Assembly (NCBI RefSeq): GCF_010731755.1 | Contig: NZ_AP022589.1 | Coordinates: forward strand, 1,240,001 to 1,304,000 | Reading direction: 5' to 3' | DNA length: 64,000 bases | Origin: Mycolicibacter minnesotensis | GTDB taxonomy: Bacteria > Actinomycetota > Actinomycetes > Mycobacteriales > Mycobacteriaceae | Part shown: one piece after another, positions 45,999 to 60,159 of the stretch | Layout: each line of letters opens with the position of its first letter | Numbering within the stretch: position 1 is the stretch's first letter | Notes under the pieces: generated by a model | Told to the model about the DNA's origin: nothing | The model's database searches: none | What the model saw: only the letters and a program-made list of their open reading frames with translations | Program-made: the position numbers and the translations under genes

Positions 45999-48851
45999 GT
46001 GCTGGACCCAAGCGAATTCGACGCGCCCCCGGTGTCACCGGCGGCCGTGCAGGGCCAGAGCAACCCTGTCAACGCCCTTCCCCCGCCGCGGAGCCGATCC
46101 ACGGCAGGCGGTGGTCGGCTTCCGGCGCAGCTGACCAGTTTCGTGGGACGCCAGACCGAACTGACAGAGCTGCGGCGACTCGTCTGTGATCATCGGCTCG
46201 TGACGTTGGTCGGCCCCGGCGGGGTCGGCAAAACTCGGCTGGCCCAGCAGCTGGCCGACGAGTCGGTGGGCGGGTTCGCCGACGATACGTGGTGGGTGGA
46301 TCTGGCGCCGATCACCGATCCAGACCTGGTGGCCGATCGAGTGGCACACACGTTGGGCCTGCCCGATCAGCCCGGCTATTCCGCAGCCGCAACACTGATT
46401 CGTTTCATCGCCGACCGACAGCTGCTGTTGGTGTTGGACAACTGTGAGCATCTGCTGGACGGTTGCGCGGCGCTGATCACCACACTGCTAGAGACCGGTT
46501 CCCGGTTGACAATTGTCACCACCAGTCGAGAACCGATTGGGGTGGCCGGCGAGGTGACCTGGGCGACGCCGTCGCTGTCACTGGCTGACGAGGCAGTCGA
46601 CTTGTTCATCCAGCGGGCCCGGCTGGTCCGGCCCGATTTCGTCGGCACCGGCGCCGCCGCCGTCCCCGTGGCAGAGATCTGCCGCCATCTCGACGGGCTG
46701 CCGCTGGCAATCGAGCTGGCCGCCACCCGGGTGCGGGCATGGTCCCTGCCCGAGATCGTCGCCGGCCTGCGTGAACGGCTTGATCTGTTGGCCGGGGGTG
46801 CGCGCACGGCGGTGGCCCGCCACCAGACCCTGCGCGCCTCAGTGGATTGGTCGCACGACTTGCTCAGCGAACCTGAACAGGTTGTATTTCGCCGGCTGGC
46901 AGTGTTTCTGGGCGGATTCGACCTCGATGCCGCCCACGCGGTCTCCGGCGACGCTGACCTGCCACGCCACCAGATCATCAACAACCTCATCGGGCTGGTG
47001 GACAAATCGCTTGTGGTGGCCGACAACACCGAGCAGACCACGCGCTACCGGATGCTGGAAACGGTCCGCCACTACGCGCTGGAGAAACTGGATGCGGCCG
47101 GCGAAACCGCCACGGTGCGCACCCGCCATCGCGAGCACTACACCGCCCGGTTCGAAAACCGGGTGGCCACCGGTCATCGGTGGAGCATCCAGCACGCCGA
47201 GATCGAGATCGGCAATCTTCGGTCCGCGTTCACCTGGAGCCGCACACACGGCGGCGTCGAGTTCGCCGCCCGCTTGGCGTCGTCGCTACTGCCGCTGTGG
47301 ATTCACAGCCGGACCCAGGAGGGGCTGGCCTGGCTTGACGCCATCCTCACCGACAGCATCGCGGCGACACCTGCGATCCGGGCGCGCGCACTCGCCGACA
47401 AGACGATCATCGCGACCTGGAACGGGGACTATGCCGGCATCGACCAGGCCGAGCAAGCCGTTGCGATCGCGCGCGAACTCGGCGACCCGGCATTGCTCGC
47501 CTGGGCGCTGACCGCCTGCGGTGCCATCTACTGTTTCTGCCCCGAGATCGCACTGCCGCACTTCGCCGAAGCAATCGAACTGGCCCCGAACCTGGACGAC
47601 GACTCTCGGTTAAGCCGGATATATGCGTTACAGGCCTACGCTGCCTTCGTCGCCGGCGATGCGGCCATGGTGTACCGGGCCGCCGAACAAGGACAAGACC
47701 TTGCCGATGCGCTCGGCGACTGGGCCGTTCGGCGGCTATGCCTTATCTGCATCGGGTACGCACACATGCTCAGCGGGGATCTGGCGAATGCTGTTGCACA
47801 TGCGCGGGAATCGGGTACCGAACCCGAGGCGGATCACGACCCGTGGTTCAGCTCAAAGAGGCTACTGATCCTGGCCGAAGCCCTTGCGCGCCAGGGCGAT
47901 ATCACGGGCGCGCACGCTGCGGCGGAGGGCAGCCTCGCGGCCGCTTCCGGTCTTGTCGCTTACAACCAGAGCATTAGCCTCGGGGCGTTAGCGGAAACAT
48001 TACTGGCCGCCGGAGACGTACCGGCGGCCCTGGCCGCCAGCGAAGCGGCACGCGCGGCGGACGCACTGCCCGAGACCATGGCAATAATCGGCAATCCCAT
48101 CGCCAGAACTGCATTGGCGGCCGGCGATGTTACCGCGGCACGCCGCTGGGCCGACGAAGCCCTCGCGGTGGCGTCCGGCGCACACCGAACAATGCTGCTG
48201 GAGATACGCACCCGGGTGGCGATCGCCGAAGGCAAGGTGCAGCAGGCCGAACGAGATGCGCATGATGCACTGGCTACCGCCGCGAGAGCCGGAGCCTACC
48301 TAGGGGTTCCTGAGGTGATCGAGTGCCTGGCAACGCTGGCCATTGATTCTGGTGATCACCGCGAAGCGGCCCTGCTGTTCGGCTCAGCGGAGGCAATCCG
48401 GGAGCACACCGGTACGGTCCGCTACAGGATCTACGACGCCGACTACCGCACCGCGCTCGACACGCTGCGGGAAGTTATGCCGGAGAAGGACTTCCAGAAA
48501 TCCTGGGCCGCAGGTGCGGCATTGTCGACTGCTGGCGCGATCGCCCATACACAGCAGTGCTCAAACCAAACCCGTGCCGGACACAATCGGCCGTCAATCG
48601 GTTGGGCCGCACTAACCCCGGCCGAGATCAACGTCGTCGGGCTCGTCTGCGAAGGGCTGCGCAGCAAGGAGATCGCCGCGAAACTGTCCGTCTCGAGCCG
48701 AACGGTGGACGCCCACCTCGGCCACATCTACACCAAGCTCGGCCTATCATCACGCGTCCAACTCGCCCGGGAAGCAGCGCTTCACGCCCAGAACGGCAAT
48801 CCGCCCGGCACCCGACGACGTCGCCGACTGGTCAACCGCGAGACGCCTTAA
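45999..48851 (+). CDS. STAND ATPase / LuxR-family regulator (paralogue without cyclase domain)
   Basis: 950 residues. A short N-terminal linker rich in Pro/Ser precedes TSFVGRQTELTELRRLV, Walker A GPGGVGKT (72-79) and Walker B LLLVLDNCEHLL. Next come a long TPR-like helical region and a C-terminal LuxR HTH (WAALTPAEINVVGLVCEGLR, then RTVDAHLGHIYTKLGL). It is a close paralogue of the 17933-21175 protein over the whole ATPase/TPR/HTH part but lacks the cyclase-like domain. The start is a GTG at 45999 with GGATAGG-like bases upstream. The regulated genes and the activating signal are unknown. Confidence 0.9.
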   Translation: MLDPSEFDAPPVSPAAVQGQSNPVNALPPPRSRSTAGGGRLPAQLTSFVGRQTELTELRRLVCDHRLVTLVGPGGVGKTRLAQQLADESVGGFADDTWWVDLAPITDPDLVADRVAHTLGLPDQPGYSAAATLIRFIADRQLLLVLDNCEHLLDGCAALITTLLETGSRLTIVTTSREPIGVAGEVTWATPSLSLADEAVDLFIQRARLVRPDFVGTGAAAVPVAEICRHLDGLPLAIELAATRVRAWSLPEIVAGLRERLDLLAGGARTAVARHQTLRASVDWSHDLLSEPEQVVFRRLAVFLGGFDLDAAHAVSGDADLPRHQIINNLIGLVDKSLVVADNTEQTTRYRMLETVRHYALEKLDAAGETATVRTRHREHYTARFENRVATGHRWSIQHAEIEIGNLRSAFTWSRTHGGVEFAARLASSLLPLWIHSRTQEGLAWLDAILTDSIAATPAIRARALADKTIIATWNGDYAGIDQAEQAVAIARELGDPALLAWALTACGAIYCFCPEIALPHFAEAIELAPNLDDDSRLSRIYALQAYAAFVAGDAAMVYRAAEQGQDLADALGDWAVRRLCLICIGYAHMLSGDLANAVAHARESGTEPEADHDPWFSSKRLLILAEALARQGDITGAHAAAEGSLAAASGLVAYNQSISLGALAETLLAAGDVPAALAASEAARAADALPETMAIIGNPIARTALAAGDVTAARRWADEALAVASGAHRTMLLEIRTRVAIAEGKVQQAERDAHDALATAARAGAYLGVPEVIECLATLAIDSGDHREAALLFGSAEAIREHTGTVRYRIYDADYRTALDTLREVMPEKDFQKSWAAGAALSTAGAIAHTQQCSNQTRAGHNRPSIGWAALTPAEINVVGLVCEGLRSKEIAAKLSVSSRTVDAHLGHIYTKLGLSSRVQLAREAALHAQNGNPPGTRRRRRLVNRETP

Positions 48852-48902
48852 ATCGACGACACGTCTCGGACTACCGCGCAGCACCAACACTGCTGGTACG
48901 GT

Positions 48903-49382
48903 TCACGATCGCGGGCGCACGCCGCCGACTACGGTATAGACCAGCCCGACGGCCAGCAAGACGAACTTCGCCAGCGCCGCGGCCCGGGCGTGCCGGGCAT
49001 TTCTGTCCAGGTTCACCCCGTCGAGCACCTTGAGCAGTGCCACGCCTTCGACCGCGTCACCGGCCACGGCACAGATCGGTACCAGCCGCAACGCGATCGG
49101 ATCGCCACGTCGGCTACGGACACGCTCGATGAGCAACAGCGCCAGGGTCCCGTAGGTCAGCATGTAGCCGAAGTCGAGCCACAGCGACCAACGTGCCCAG
49201 TGTCGGCCCTGCTCGCCCCACGCGGTCAGGATCTCCTGTGCCCGTTCGGCGTTGCCGGCCAGTTCAAACGGGATGATGCCAGGTCCACCTGTCTTGCGCA
49301 TCCCGCGCTCCAGCACCAGCATCACTGCGGCGTAGCCCAGAGTCGCCGCCGCCGACCAACCAAGTCGCCTCACCCGCAGCAT
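48903..49382 (-). CDS. Small integral membrane protein (unknown function)
   Basis: 159 residues with four likely membrane segments: WSAAATLGYAAVMLVLE, LWLDFGYMLTYGTLALLLIE, LVPICAVAGDAVEGVAL and AALAKFVLLAVGLVYTVVG. I see no enzyme motif. It lies 59 bp downstream of hsaB on the same strand and could be the last gene of the hsaA-hsaC-hsaB transcript, at the position where M. tuberculosis has nat (arylamine N-acetyltransferase). Confidence 0.72.
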   Translation of the reverse strand: MLRVRRLGWSAAATLGYAAVMLVLERGMRKTGGPGIIPFELAGNAERAQEILTAWGEQGRHWARWSLWLDFGYMLTYGTLALLLIERVRSRRGDPIALRLVPICAVAGDAVEGVALLKVLDGVNLDRNARHARAAALAKFVLLAVGLVYTVVGGVRPRS

Positions 49383-49441
49383 GATAGTCGAGCATCTGGG
49401 GTGAATCGCAGACTCGGCTCGGGGATCGGCCGGGCGACGAT

Positions 49442-50008
49442 TTACAGCCAGGTGTCGTCGGTGGTGGCGGTGAGAAAGGCCTCCAGGTCGTCACGCCAGT
49501 GCGCCGGAGTGGTCTTGTCCGGCTCGATACCGGTGTAGTCGCCGCGGTAGAACAGCAGCGGCCGCGGCTTGACCTCGGGGACATCCGAAAGCGACTGCAC
49601 CGCACCGAACACCACGAAGTGGTCGCCCCCGTCGTGCACCGAGGCCACCGTGCAGTCGATGTGGGCCAGGGACCCGCCCAGGATCGGCGAGCCCAACGGG
49701 GACGGATTCCAGTCCACGCCGGCGAACTTGTCCGGCTCGCGGGAACCGAAGCGCGCGCAGACGTCTTTCTGTTCCTCAGCGAGGATGTTGACGCAGAACT
49801 TCCCGCTGGACTCGATGGCCTGCCAGGACCGCGACTGCTTGGTCGGGCAAAACAGCACCAGCGGCGGGTCCAGCGACAGCGCGGCGAACGATTGACAGGC
49901 AAAGCCCACCGGCGCACCGTCGTCCACGGTGGTGATGATCGTGATGCCTGTGCAGAACTGGCCCAACACATTTCGGAATGCTCGGGGGTCGATCTGCGGT
50001 GCGGTCAT
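49442..50008 (-). CDS. hsaB: HsaB, flavin reductase of the 3-HSA hydroxylase
   Basis: 188 residues (Rv3567c is 187). Flavin-reductase fold: FRNVLGQFCTGITIITTVDDGAPVGFACQSFAALSLDPPLVLF, SGKFCVNILAE and HFVVFGAVQSL. It supplies reduced FMN to HsaA. ATG 50008 is chosen because it lies 10 bp after the hsaC stop and gives the family N-terminus (MTAPQIDPRAF); the frame is open further upstream into hsaC. It is the third gene of the hsa operon here. Confidence 0.93.
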   Translation of the reverse strand: MTAPQIDPRAFRNVLGQFCTGITIITTVDDGAPVGFACQSFAALSLDPPLVLFCPTKQSRSWQAIESSGKFCVNILAEEQKDVCARFGSREPDKFAGVDWNPSPLGSPILGGSLAHIDCTVASVHDGGDHFVVFGAVQSLSDVPEVKPRPLLFYRGDYTGIEPDKTTPAHWRDDLEAFLTATTDDTWL

Positions 50009-50018
50009 GTCGCGCAGC

Positions 50019-52123
<2,105 letters not shown>

Positions 52124-52140
52124 TAGATTGCCTCCCAGGA

Positions 52141-52154
52141 TTGAACAGGTTCTT
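52141..52154. promoter_or_regulatory. KstR-like site next to hsaA (one mismatch)
   Basis: TTGAACAGGTTCTT fits TNNAACNNGTTNNA except for the last base (T for A). It lies 17 bp upstream of the hsaA GTG. Confidence 0.5.
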
Positions 52155-52187
52155 CGGGCCCGTTTTCCAACCAGCCTAGTGTGAGAT

Positions 52188-52201
52188 TAGAACACGTTCC
52201 G
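52188..52201. promoter_or_regulatory. KstR-like site, middle of hsaA/kshB region (one mismatch)
   Basis: TAGAACACGTTCCG matches the motif except for the final base; the left half TAGAAC is ideal. It may act with the neighbouring sites. Confidence 0.55.
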
Positions 52202-52255
52202 ATTTGTGTCGAGCGGGGTGTTCCTGCAGCTGGTAGCGATACCGGACCTCTTTTC

Positions 52256-52269
52256 TGTAACCTGTTCTA
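52256..52269. promoter_or_regulatory. KstR operator at the kshB start
   Basis: TGTAACCTGTTCTA matches TNNAACNNGTTNNA exactly and ends 3 bp before the kshB ATG, so bound KstR would cover the transcription start of a leaderless message. Confidence 0.78.
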
Positions 52270-52272
52270 GTT

Positions 52273-53385
52273 ATGACCGAAGATGAAGGGCGGCCCGTGA
52301 CGGAGACCATTCCGGACGAACCACTCGGTGCTCACGTGCTGGAACTGCAGATCGCGGAAGTCGTCGTGGAGACCGACGACGCACGCTCGCTGGTCTTCAG
52401 CGTGCCGGACGGGCCGAACGATCCAGCGATCCCCGCGCAGCGACTGAAGTACTCGCCCGGCCAGTTCCTGACGCTGCGCATTCCCAGCGATCAGACCGGC
52501 TCGGTGGCCCGCTGCTACTCGCTGTGCAGTTCGCCCTTCACTGACGACGCGCTGGCGGTCACCGTTAAGCGGACCGCCGACGGCTACGCATCGAACTGGC
52601 TGTGTGACAACGCCCACGCGGGTATGCGCATCCATGTCCTGGCACCCTCGGGCACCTTCGTGCCCAAGTCGCTGGATACCGACTTTCTGCTGCTGGCCGC
52701 CGGGAGCGGGATCACCCCGATGATGGCGATCTGCAAGTCGGCGCTGTCGCAGGGCAGCGGCAAGGTGGTCTTGTTCTACGCCAACCGTGATGAGCGGTCG
52801 GTGATCTTCGGCGCCGCGCTGCGTGAGCTGGTCGACACCTACCCCGACCGGCTGACGGTCGTGCACTGGCTGGAGTCGGTGCAGGGCCTACCGAGCCGCG
52901 CCGCGTTGGCCGAGCTGGCCGCCCCGTTCACCGACCGGCAGGTCTTCATCTGCGGCCCGGGCCCGTTCATGCAGGCCGCCCGCGAAGCCCTGGATGCGTG
53001 CAAAGTGCCGGCCGAGCAGGTCCACCTCGAGGTGTTCAAGTCGCTGGACAGCGACCCGTTCGCCGCGGTCACGATCGAAGACGCACCGGAAGGGGAGGCG
53101 GCGCAGGCGCCCGCCACCGTTGTCGTTGAGCTGGACGGCCAGAAGCACGAGCTGGCGTGGCCTCGGCACGTCAAGCTGCTCGACCTGCTGCTCGACAAGG
53201 GCCTTGATGCCCCGTTCTCCTGCCGGGAGGGCCACTGCGGCGCCTGCGCCTGCGAGATCAAGAAGGGCAAGGTCAGCATGGAGATCAACGACGTGCTCGA
53301 ACCTCAGGACCTCGCCGAGGGGCTGATCCTGGCCTGCCAGGCCCATCCCGAGACCGATTCGGTGGAAGTGACCTACGACGAGTGA
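52273..53385 (+). CDS. kshB: KshB, reductase of 3-ketosteroid 9alpha-hydroxylase
   Basis: 370 residues (Rv3571 is 358). Ferredoxin-NADP reductase-like FAD domain (GSVARCYSLCSSPF), NAD domain (LLAAGSGITPMMAICKSAL, FICGPGPFMQ) and a C-terminal plant-type [2Fe-2S] ferredoxin with C317, C322, C325 and C355 (FSCREGHCGACACEIKKG ... LACQAHP). It passes electrons from NADH to KshA, which opens ring B of the steroid. kshA is not in this window. There is a direct KstR operator just upstream; the family N-terminus begins within the first 20 residues and the start could also be the GTG at 52297. Confidence 0.92.
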   Translation: MTEDEGRPVTETIPDEPLGAHVLELQIAEVVVETDDARSLVFSVPDGPNDPAIPAQRLKYSPGQFLTLRIPSDQTGSVARCYSLCSSPFTDDALAVTVKRTADGYASNWLCDNAHAGMRIHVLAPSGTFVPKSLDTDFLLLAAGSGITPMMAICKSALSQGSGKVVLFYANRDERSVIFGAALRELVDTYPDRLTVVHWLESVQGLPSRAALAELAAPFTDRQVFICGPGPFMQAAREALDACKVPAEQVHLEVFKSLDSDPFAAVTIEDAPEGEAAQAPATVVVELDGQKHELAWPRHVKLLDLLLDKGLDAPFSCREGHCGACACEIKKGKVSMEINDVLEPQDLAEGLILACQAHPETDSVEVTYDE

Positions 53386-53408
53386 TGTCCGGTCTAGGTT
53401 GGTGCGAC

Positions 53409-53969
53409 ATGAAGCGGTTGCTGATGGTCCCGGCCGCCCTGACGCTGTTGGCGGCGCTGATCCCGTCCGCGACAGCCTCGGCGGCCAGTGACACCAAGAC
53501 CTCGTTGTTCCCGGTGAACGAATTCGATCAGCTGCAGACCCACAGCTTCGTCGACTGCAGCGCTCCGCCACTGTGCCGGTTCACCGTCGGGGTGCAACTG
53601 CAGACTCCAAACGGCATGGCCGGGTTCCCGCCGGACCTGTGGGCCCGCCAAAGCACCGAGATCCGCTCGTCGAAGCGCACCGCCTATCTGGATGTGCACA
53701 CCGACGGCGGTGAGGGCTGGTTCAAGGACCGCGGCGGCCCCGGCACCAAGGTTTTCAAGGACGGCACCGGCGCGGTGATCCAGTCGATGTACTACGGCGA
53801 GGGCCCGCCGGAGAAATACCAGACCAACGGCAGCATCGACGTTCTGGAATACACCACCGGCCGCCCCAAGACCGACGCCAACGTGATCGTCTGCACGCAC
53901 ATCCAGGTGGTCTACAGCGGGGTCAACCTGACCACACCGTCCACGTGTGCGCAGACAGTGTTCTCCTAG
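53409..53969 (+). CDS. Exported conserved mycobacterial protein (Rv3572-like)
   Basis: 186 residues. The signal peptide KRLLMVPAALTLLAALIPSATASAASD is followed by a mature part with two disulfide-capable Cys near SFVDCSAPPLCRFTVGVQL and further Cys in VIVCTHIQVVYSG and PSTCAQ. It lies 23 bp after kshB in the same direction, as Rv3572 does after hmp/kshB in M. tuberculosis, so probably co-transcribed and KstR-controlled. Its role is unknown. ATG 53409 is chosen because the signal peptide begins there; an upstream ATG at 53382 overlaps the kshB stop. Confidence 0.82.
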   Translation: MKRLLMVPAALTLLAALIPSATASAASDTKTSLFPVNEFDQLQTHSFVDCSAPPLCRFTVGVQLQTPNGMAGFPPDLWARQSTEIRSSKRTAYLDVHTDGGEGWFKDRGGPGTKVFKDGTGAVIQSMYYGEGPPEKYQTNGSIDVLEYTTGRPKTDANVIVCTHIQVVYSGVNLTTPSTCAQTVFS

Positions 53970-53981
53970 CCGACCCCTGAG

Positions 53982-56900
53982 TCAGTAAACGTCGCGCTGG
54001 TAGCGTCCCGCCGCTGCGAGCGCCCGGACGTGAGCCTTTGCGGCGTCGAGATCGAGGCCGCCGTGCTGTTGGGCAATCGCGACGACGGTGGCGTCGACCT
54101 CCTTGGCCATGTGGTGCGCGTCGCCGCAGACGTAGAGGTGTGCGCCCTCCTGAAGCCACCGCCACAGCTGCGCGCCGCGCCGCCGCATCAGATGCTGCAC
54201 GTAGATCTTCTCCGGCTGGTCACGCGAGAACGCCAAGTCGAGTTCGGTCAGAAATCCGTCGGCGTGCATCCCGATGATCTCGTCGCGGTAGTAGAAGTCG
54301 GTGGCGGCGTGCTGTTCTCCGAAGAACAGCCAGTTTGCGCCCCGGTGGCCCAGGACTCGCCGCTCCTGCAGGAAGCCCCGAAATGGGGCGATCCCCGTGC
54401 CGGGACCCACCATGATCATCGGTGCATCCGGCTCGCACGGTGGCCGAAAGTGGTTGGCCTTCTGGACGAAGATCCCCACCGCATCCGCAGCGTCGGCGAG
54501 GTACGTCGAGCAGACACCGCGCCGTGGGCGTCCTCGGAAGTCATAGCGGACGGTGGACACGGTCAGCTGCACTTCGTGCGGGTCATGGGTGGGGCTCGAC
54601 GAGATCGAGTACAGCCGCGGCTGAAGGGGTTTGAGGACGGCGAGCCACTCGTCAGCGGTCACCCGTACCGGGAATTCGGTCAGGAGGTCGATCTGGTGGC
54701 GCCCCCAGGCCCAATCGGCGAACTGCGCCCGGTTCTGTCCGCTGGCCAGTTCGGCCAACTCGGCACTGCCGCTGTGTTCTGCGACGAATCGCACCAGGTC
54801 CGGGTTGAGCCGGGCGATCGCGAACCTCTCCCTTAGGGCGTCGCGCAGCGCCATCAACTGTCCTTCAACGACTTCCACGCCTTCGTCGCCGTCCAAACCG
54901 GTGACGGCCAACCACTCGTCGACCAGATCGCGATGGTGGCGCGGCCACACCCCCAGTGCGTCGCCGGCCTCATACTGCAGGGTGTTCTCGGCCAGCGCGA
55001 ACGTGAACTGCCGCACGTCTTTCGCCGATCCCGGCCCGCTGAGCCTGGCGTTGCCGACAAGGTCCGCGATCAGCGGGTTCTTCTTGCCGTAGGGCTGCGG
55101 TTCGGGGGTGAGTGGGGCTGCCGGCGGCGCCGGTGCCGAGGCGGCATCACCGGCAGTCACCGGCGCACGGACCAGGACTGCGCTGACCGCCTCGATCCAC
55201 CCGGCCGCCGCCGCGCCGTAGTCGGGCTCGCAGTCGACGCGCTCGACGAGGCGACGGGCACCGAGTTCGGCCAGGCGTAGGTCGAGCTTTCGCCCATGCC
55301 CGCAGAAGTCGTCGTAGTTGGAGTCACCCAAGGCCAGCACGGCGTAGCCGGTGTCGGGCAGTTGCGGCGCCGCTGGCCCATTCAGAAACTCCCACAGGGC
55401 GCTCCCGTTGTCCGGCGGATCCCCGTCGCCGGTGGTGCTGGTGATCAGCAGCACCACCGGTGTTCCGGCCAGATCGGCCAGATCGAAATCGTCCATGCCG
55501 CGCACCGTGACCGGCACGCCCGTCTCGCCGAGTCGCGCGGCGCACATCTGAGCGGCTTCCTCGGCGGTACCGGTCTGTGAAGCCCACAGCACGACGACAG
55601 TGGTGGGCCGCCCCCCACCGTCGGGCGCCGGTGGGACCGGTACCGCGGCGAGGTCGAGTTGGTCGGTGCGCGAGAAGAGGCCGGCAAGTACACCGTTGAC
55701 CCACATCCGGGCATCCACATCCAACGGAGCACTCGCCGGCAGGGTCGGCACACCGGCGATTCCTCGTGCGGCCTCGCTGCGCAACGCCGTCACCAGTCCA
55801 CTCAGATAGCGCCGCTGCACGGAATCAAAGCGCGGTACCTCCAAATCCGCTGCCAATCCGAATAGGTCGGCGAGAGCGTCAACCTTCGACAAGTGGGCCT
55901 CCTCCCCCTCGGGTGCCGATACGGGCTCTCCGGAGGCCTGCGCCACGACTTTGGCAAGGGTGACCGCGCACGCCTTGTACTCGGGCTGTTGCGAAATCGG
56001 GTCGACGGCGTCATTGGTGACGGCGTTGATCGACAGATACTCGCCGAACGCGTCGTTCCAATGGAACGGCGCGAAGCAGTCTCCCGGCCGGACTCGGTCG
56101 GTGACCACCGCCGGCAGCACGGCTCGGCCGCGCCGCGAAGCGATCTCCACCTGGTCGTCGTCGCCGATGCCCAACCGGGCGGCATCGTCGGGGTGGATCT
56201 CGACGAACGGGCCCGGGTTGAGCCTGTTGAGCTTGGCCACCTTTCCGGTCTTGGTCATGGTGTGCCAGTGATGCGGAAGCCGACCGGTGTTGAGCAGAAA
56301 CGGATAGCCGTCGTCGGGCATCTCGTCGGGCAGCAGGTGTGGGCGTGCGAAGAAGACCGCCCGGCCGGTCTCGGTAGCGAACGCCAACCGCGGCACGGTC
56401 CCGTCCTCACGAACCAGGAGGCGCTGGCTCACCCCGTCGTTGAGATAGCGGATCGGGTGCCGGTCACCGTCACCCTCGGGCGGGCAGGGCCACTGGATCG
56501 GGGCTTGGCGCAGGCGCTCGTAGCTGATGCCGCGCAAGTCGTAGCCGGTCTTGGGATTGGCGAACTGCTTGATCTCTTCGAAAACATCCCCGGCGCCGGC
56601 ATAGTCGAACGCCTCTGCATAGCCCATCTCCGCGGCAACCCGGGCGATGATCTGCCAATCCGGCAACGCCTGACCAGGCGCTTCGGTCGCGGCGGAGAAC
56701 AGGGTGAGGGTCCGCTCGGAATTGACCATCACGCCGTCACACTCGGTCCACAACGCCGCGGGCAGCAGGATGTCGGCGTAGGCCCCGGTCTCGGTCTCGG
56801 CGAACGCATCCTGGGCGATCACCAGTTCCGCCCGTTCCAGCCCCGCCAGCACGGTCTTGCGATTTGCCACGGTGGCAACGGGATTGGTGCAGATGATCCA

Positions 56901-58133
56901 GCACGCCTTGATCTGCCCGTCGGCCATTTTGGCAAACATGTCGATGGTGCCGCCGCCCACCTCGGTACGCAGCGAGCCGCGGCCGATACCCCAGATGTCC
57001 TCGACGAATGCCCGGTCGTCGGCGGAGACCACGCTGCGCTGCCCGGGCAAGCCCGGCCCCATGTAACCCATCTCCCGACCGCCCATCGCGTTGGGTTGTC
57101 CGGTCAGGGAGAACGGACCGCTGCCGATCTTGCAGATCGCCCCGGTGGCCAGGTGCAGATTGCAGAGTGCGTTGGTGTTCCAGGTTCCGTGCGTGCTCTG
57201 GTTGAGCCCCATCGTCCAGCAGCTCATCCAGTTTGCCGCCGTACCGATCCAGCCGGCAGCGGTACGGATGTCGGCCTCGGGGATGCCGGTCGCCGAGGCC
57301 ACCGTCTCCGGCGTGAACTGTTCGAGGAAACTGGGCATCACCTCCCAGCCCTGGGTGAACTCGGCGATGAACTCGTCGTCGGTGTGGCCGTTCGCGACGA
57401 TCAGGTGCAACAGCCCGTTGAGCAGCGCCAGGTCGGTACCCGGAGCGATCTGGAGGAAAAGATCGGCCTTGTCGGCGGTGGCCGTACGACGCGGGTCGAC
57501 GACGATCAGTTTGGCGCCGGCCTTGACCCGGTCCATCATGCGCAGGAACAGAATCGGGTGGCAGTCAGCCATATTGGCGCCGATCACCAAGAACACGTCG
57601 GCGTGATCGAAGTCCTGGTAGGAACCGGGCGGCCCGTCAGAACCGAGTGACTGCTTATAGCCGCTGCCCGCACTGGCCATGCACAGTCGCGAGTTGGACT
57701 CGATCTGGTTGGTGCCGATGAAGCCCTTGGCCAGCTTGTTCGCCAGATACTGCGCCTCGATGGACATCTGGCCGGAGACGTAGAGCGCGACCGCGTCAGG
57801 TCCGTGTTCGTCGATGATCGCCCGCAGCCCCGTGGCGCAGGCCGTGATAGCGGCATCGAGCCCGGTCGGCTCGATCGGCTCCTCGCGGCCGGGACGCAGG
57901 AATGCCGATTCCATTCGGCCGGGCGCCGCCAGCAGGTCAGCGGTGGTGGCGCCCTTGGTGCACAGCCGACCGTGGTTACTCGGGTGAGTCTGGTCGCCGG
58001 CGACTTTGGCCACCCTGCGGCGCCCGGCGGCCGCATCGGTTTCGATCTGCAGCACCATGCCGCATCCGACTCCGCAGTAGGCGCACAGGGTGGAGACGGT
58101 CTCTGCACGCTGGGAGTCGTCTTGCGCAGACAC
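53982..58133 (-). CDS. nasN: Assimilatory nitrate reductase fused to a diflavin reductase (NasN-type)
   Basis: 1,383 residues combining two enzymes. Residues 1 to about 780 form a molybdopterin (bis-MGD) oxidoreductase with a [4Fe-4S] motif C17, C20, C24, C58 (CAYCGVGC ... GRLCTKG) and [20 protein letters not shown], as in NarB/NasA nitrate reductases. From about residue 840 there is a flavodoxin-like FMN domain ([37 protein letters not shown]), then a CysJ/P450-reductase-like FAD and NADPH domain ([46 protein letters not shown]). The fusion would reduce nitrate to nitrite with NAD(P)H directly. I recall this architecture as NasN of M. smegmatis. The GTG start follows GGAGGTGA. It converges with the Rv3572-like gene; no nitrite reductase is nearby. 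Confidence 0.88.
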   Translation of the reverse strand: MSAQDDSQRAETVSTLCAYCGVGCGMVLQIETDAAAGRRRVAKVAGDQTHPSNHGRLCTKGATTADLLAAPGRMESAFLRPGREEPIEPTGLDAAITACATGLRAIIDEHGPDAVALYVSGQMSIEAQYLANKLAKGFIGTNQIESNSRLCMASAGSGYKQSLGSDGPPGSYQDFDHADVFLVIGANMADCHPILFLRMMDRVKAGAKLIVVDPRRTATADKADLFLQIAPGTDLALLNGLLHLIVANGHTDDEFIAEFTQGWEVMPSFLEQFTPETVASATGIPEADIRTAAGWIGTAANWMSCWTMGLNQSTHGTWNTNALCNLHLATGAICKIGSGPFSLTGQPNAMGGREMGYMGPGLPGQRSVVSADDRAFVEDIWGIGRGSLRTEVGGGTIDMFAKMADGQIKACWIICTNPVATVANRKTVLAGLERAELVIAQDAFAETETGAYADILLPAALWTECDGVMVNSERTLTLFSAATEAPGQALPDWQIIARVAAEMGYAEAFDYAGAGDVFEEIKQFANPKTGYDLRGISYERLRQAPIQWPCPPEGDGDRHPIRYLNDGVSQRLLVREDGTVPRLAFATETGRAVFFARPHLLPDEMPDDGYPFLLNTGRLPHHWHTMTKTGKVAKLNRLNPGPFVEIHPDDAARLGIGDDDQVEIASRRGRAVLPAVVTDRVRPGDCFAPFHWNDAFGEYLSINAVTNDAVDPISQQPEYKACAVTLAKVVAQASGEPVSAPEGEEAHLSKVDALADLFGLAADLEVPRFDSVQRRYLSGLVTALRSEAARGIAGVPTLPASAPLDVDARMWVNGVLAGLFSRTDQLDLAAVPVPPAPDGGGRPTTVVVLWASQTGTAEEAAQMCAARLGETGVPVTVRGMDDFDLADLAGTPVVLLITSTTGDGDPPDNGSALWEFLNGPAAPQLPDTGYAVLALGDSNYDDFCGHGRKLDLRLAELGARRLVERVDCEPDYGAAAAGWIEAVSAVLVRAPVTAGDAASAPAPPAAPLTPEPQPYGKKNPLIADLVGNARLSGPGSAKDVRQFTFALAENTLQYEAGDALGVWPRHHRDLVDEWLAVTGLDGDEGVEVVEGQLMALRDALRERFAIARLNPDLVRFVAEHSGSAELAELASGQNRAQFADWAWGRHQIDLLTEFPVRVTADEWLAVLKPLQPRLYSISSSPTHDPHEVQLTVSTVRYDFRGRPRRGVCSTYLADAADAVGIFVQKANHFRPPCEPDAPMIMVGPGTGIAPFRGFLQERRVLGHRGANWLFFGEQHAATDFYYRDEIIGMHADGFLTELDLAFSRDQPEKIYVQHLMRRRGAQLWRWLQEGAHLYVCGDAHHMAKEVDATVVAIAQQHGGLDLDAAKAHVRALAAAGRYQRDVY

Positions 58134-58368
58134 GGCAGGTCACCTCCTGTGATTGGGAGCCTTTCTGCCACCCTGCCGCGCACAGGTTTCAAGATCATTG
58201 CGGGACCATTGCCACGTGTTGCGATATTCCTGCCGGAATGCTGACAGCGCGGCGGATCGGCCACATTCGCGCCCGCCGGTGACGATCGCCACACCCGGAA
58301 CAGCGGCGAAGGTGGTGATCCGGCCCACCGCCAGGTAATCGCGGCGCGAATGGGGTACTTGTCGAAGT

Positions 58369-60155
<1,787 letters not shown>

Positions 60156-60159
<4 letters not shown>

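Noticed and set aside
55893..57650. 585-codon plus-strand frame antisense to the nitrate reductase
   Set aside because: No family resemblance; the opposite strand is an unambiguous molybdoenzyme.
58134..58260. Possible GlnR box upstream of the nitrate reductase gene
   Set aside because: A GAAAC half site is present, but the partner half (GTNAC) at the correct spacing matches poorly, so no GlnR site is claimed.
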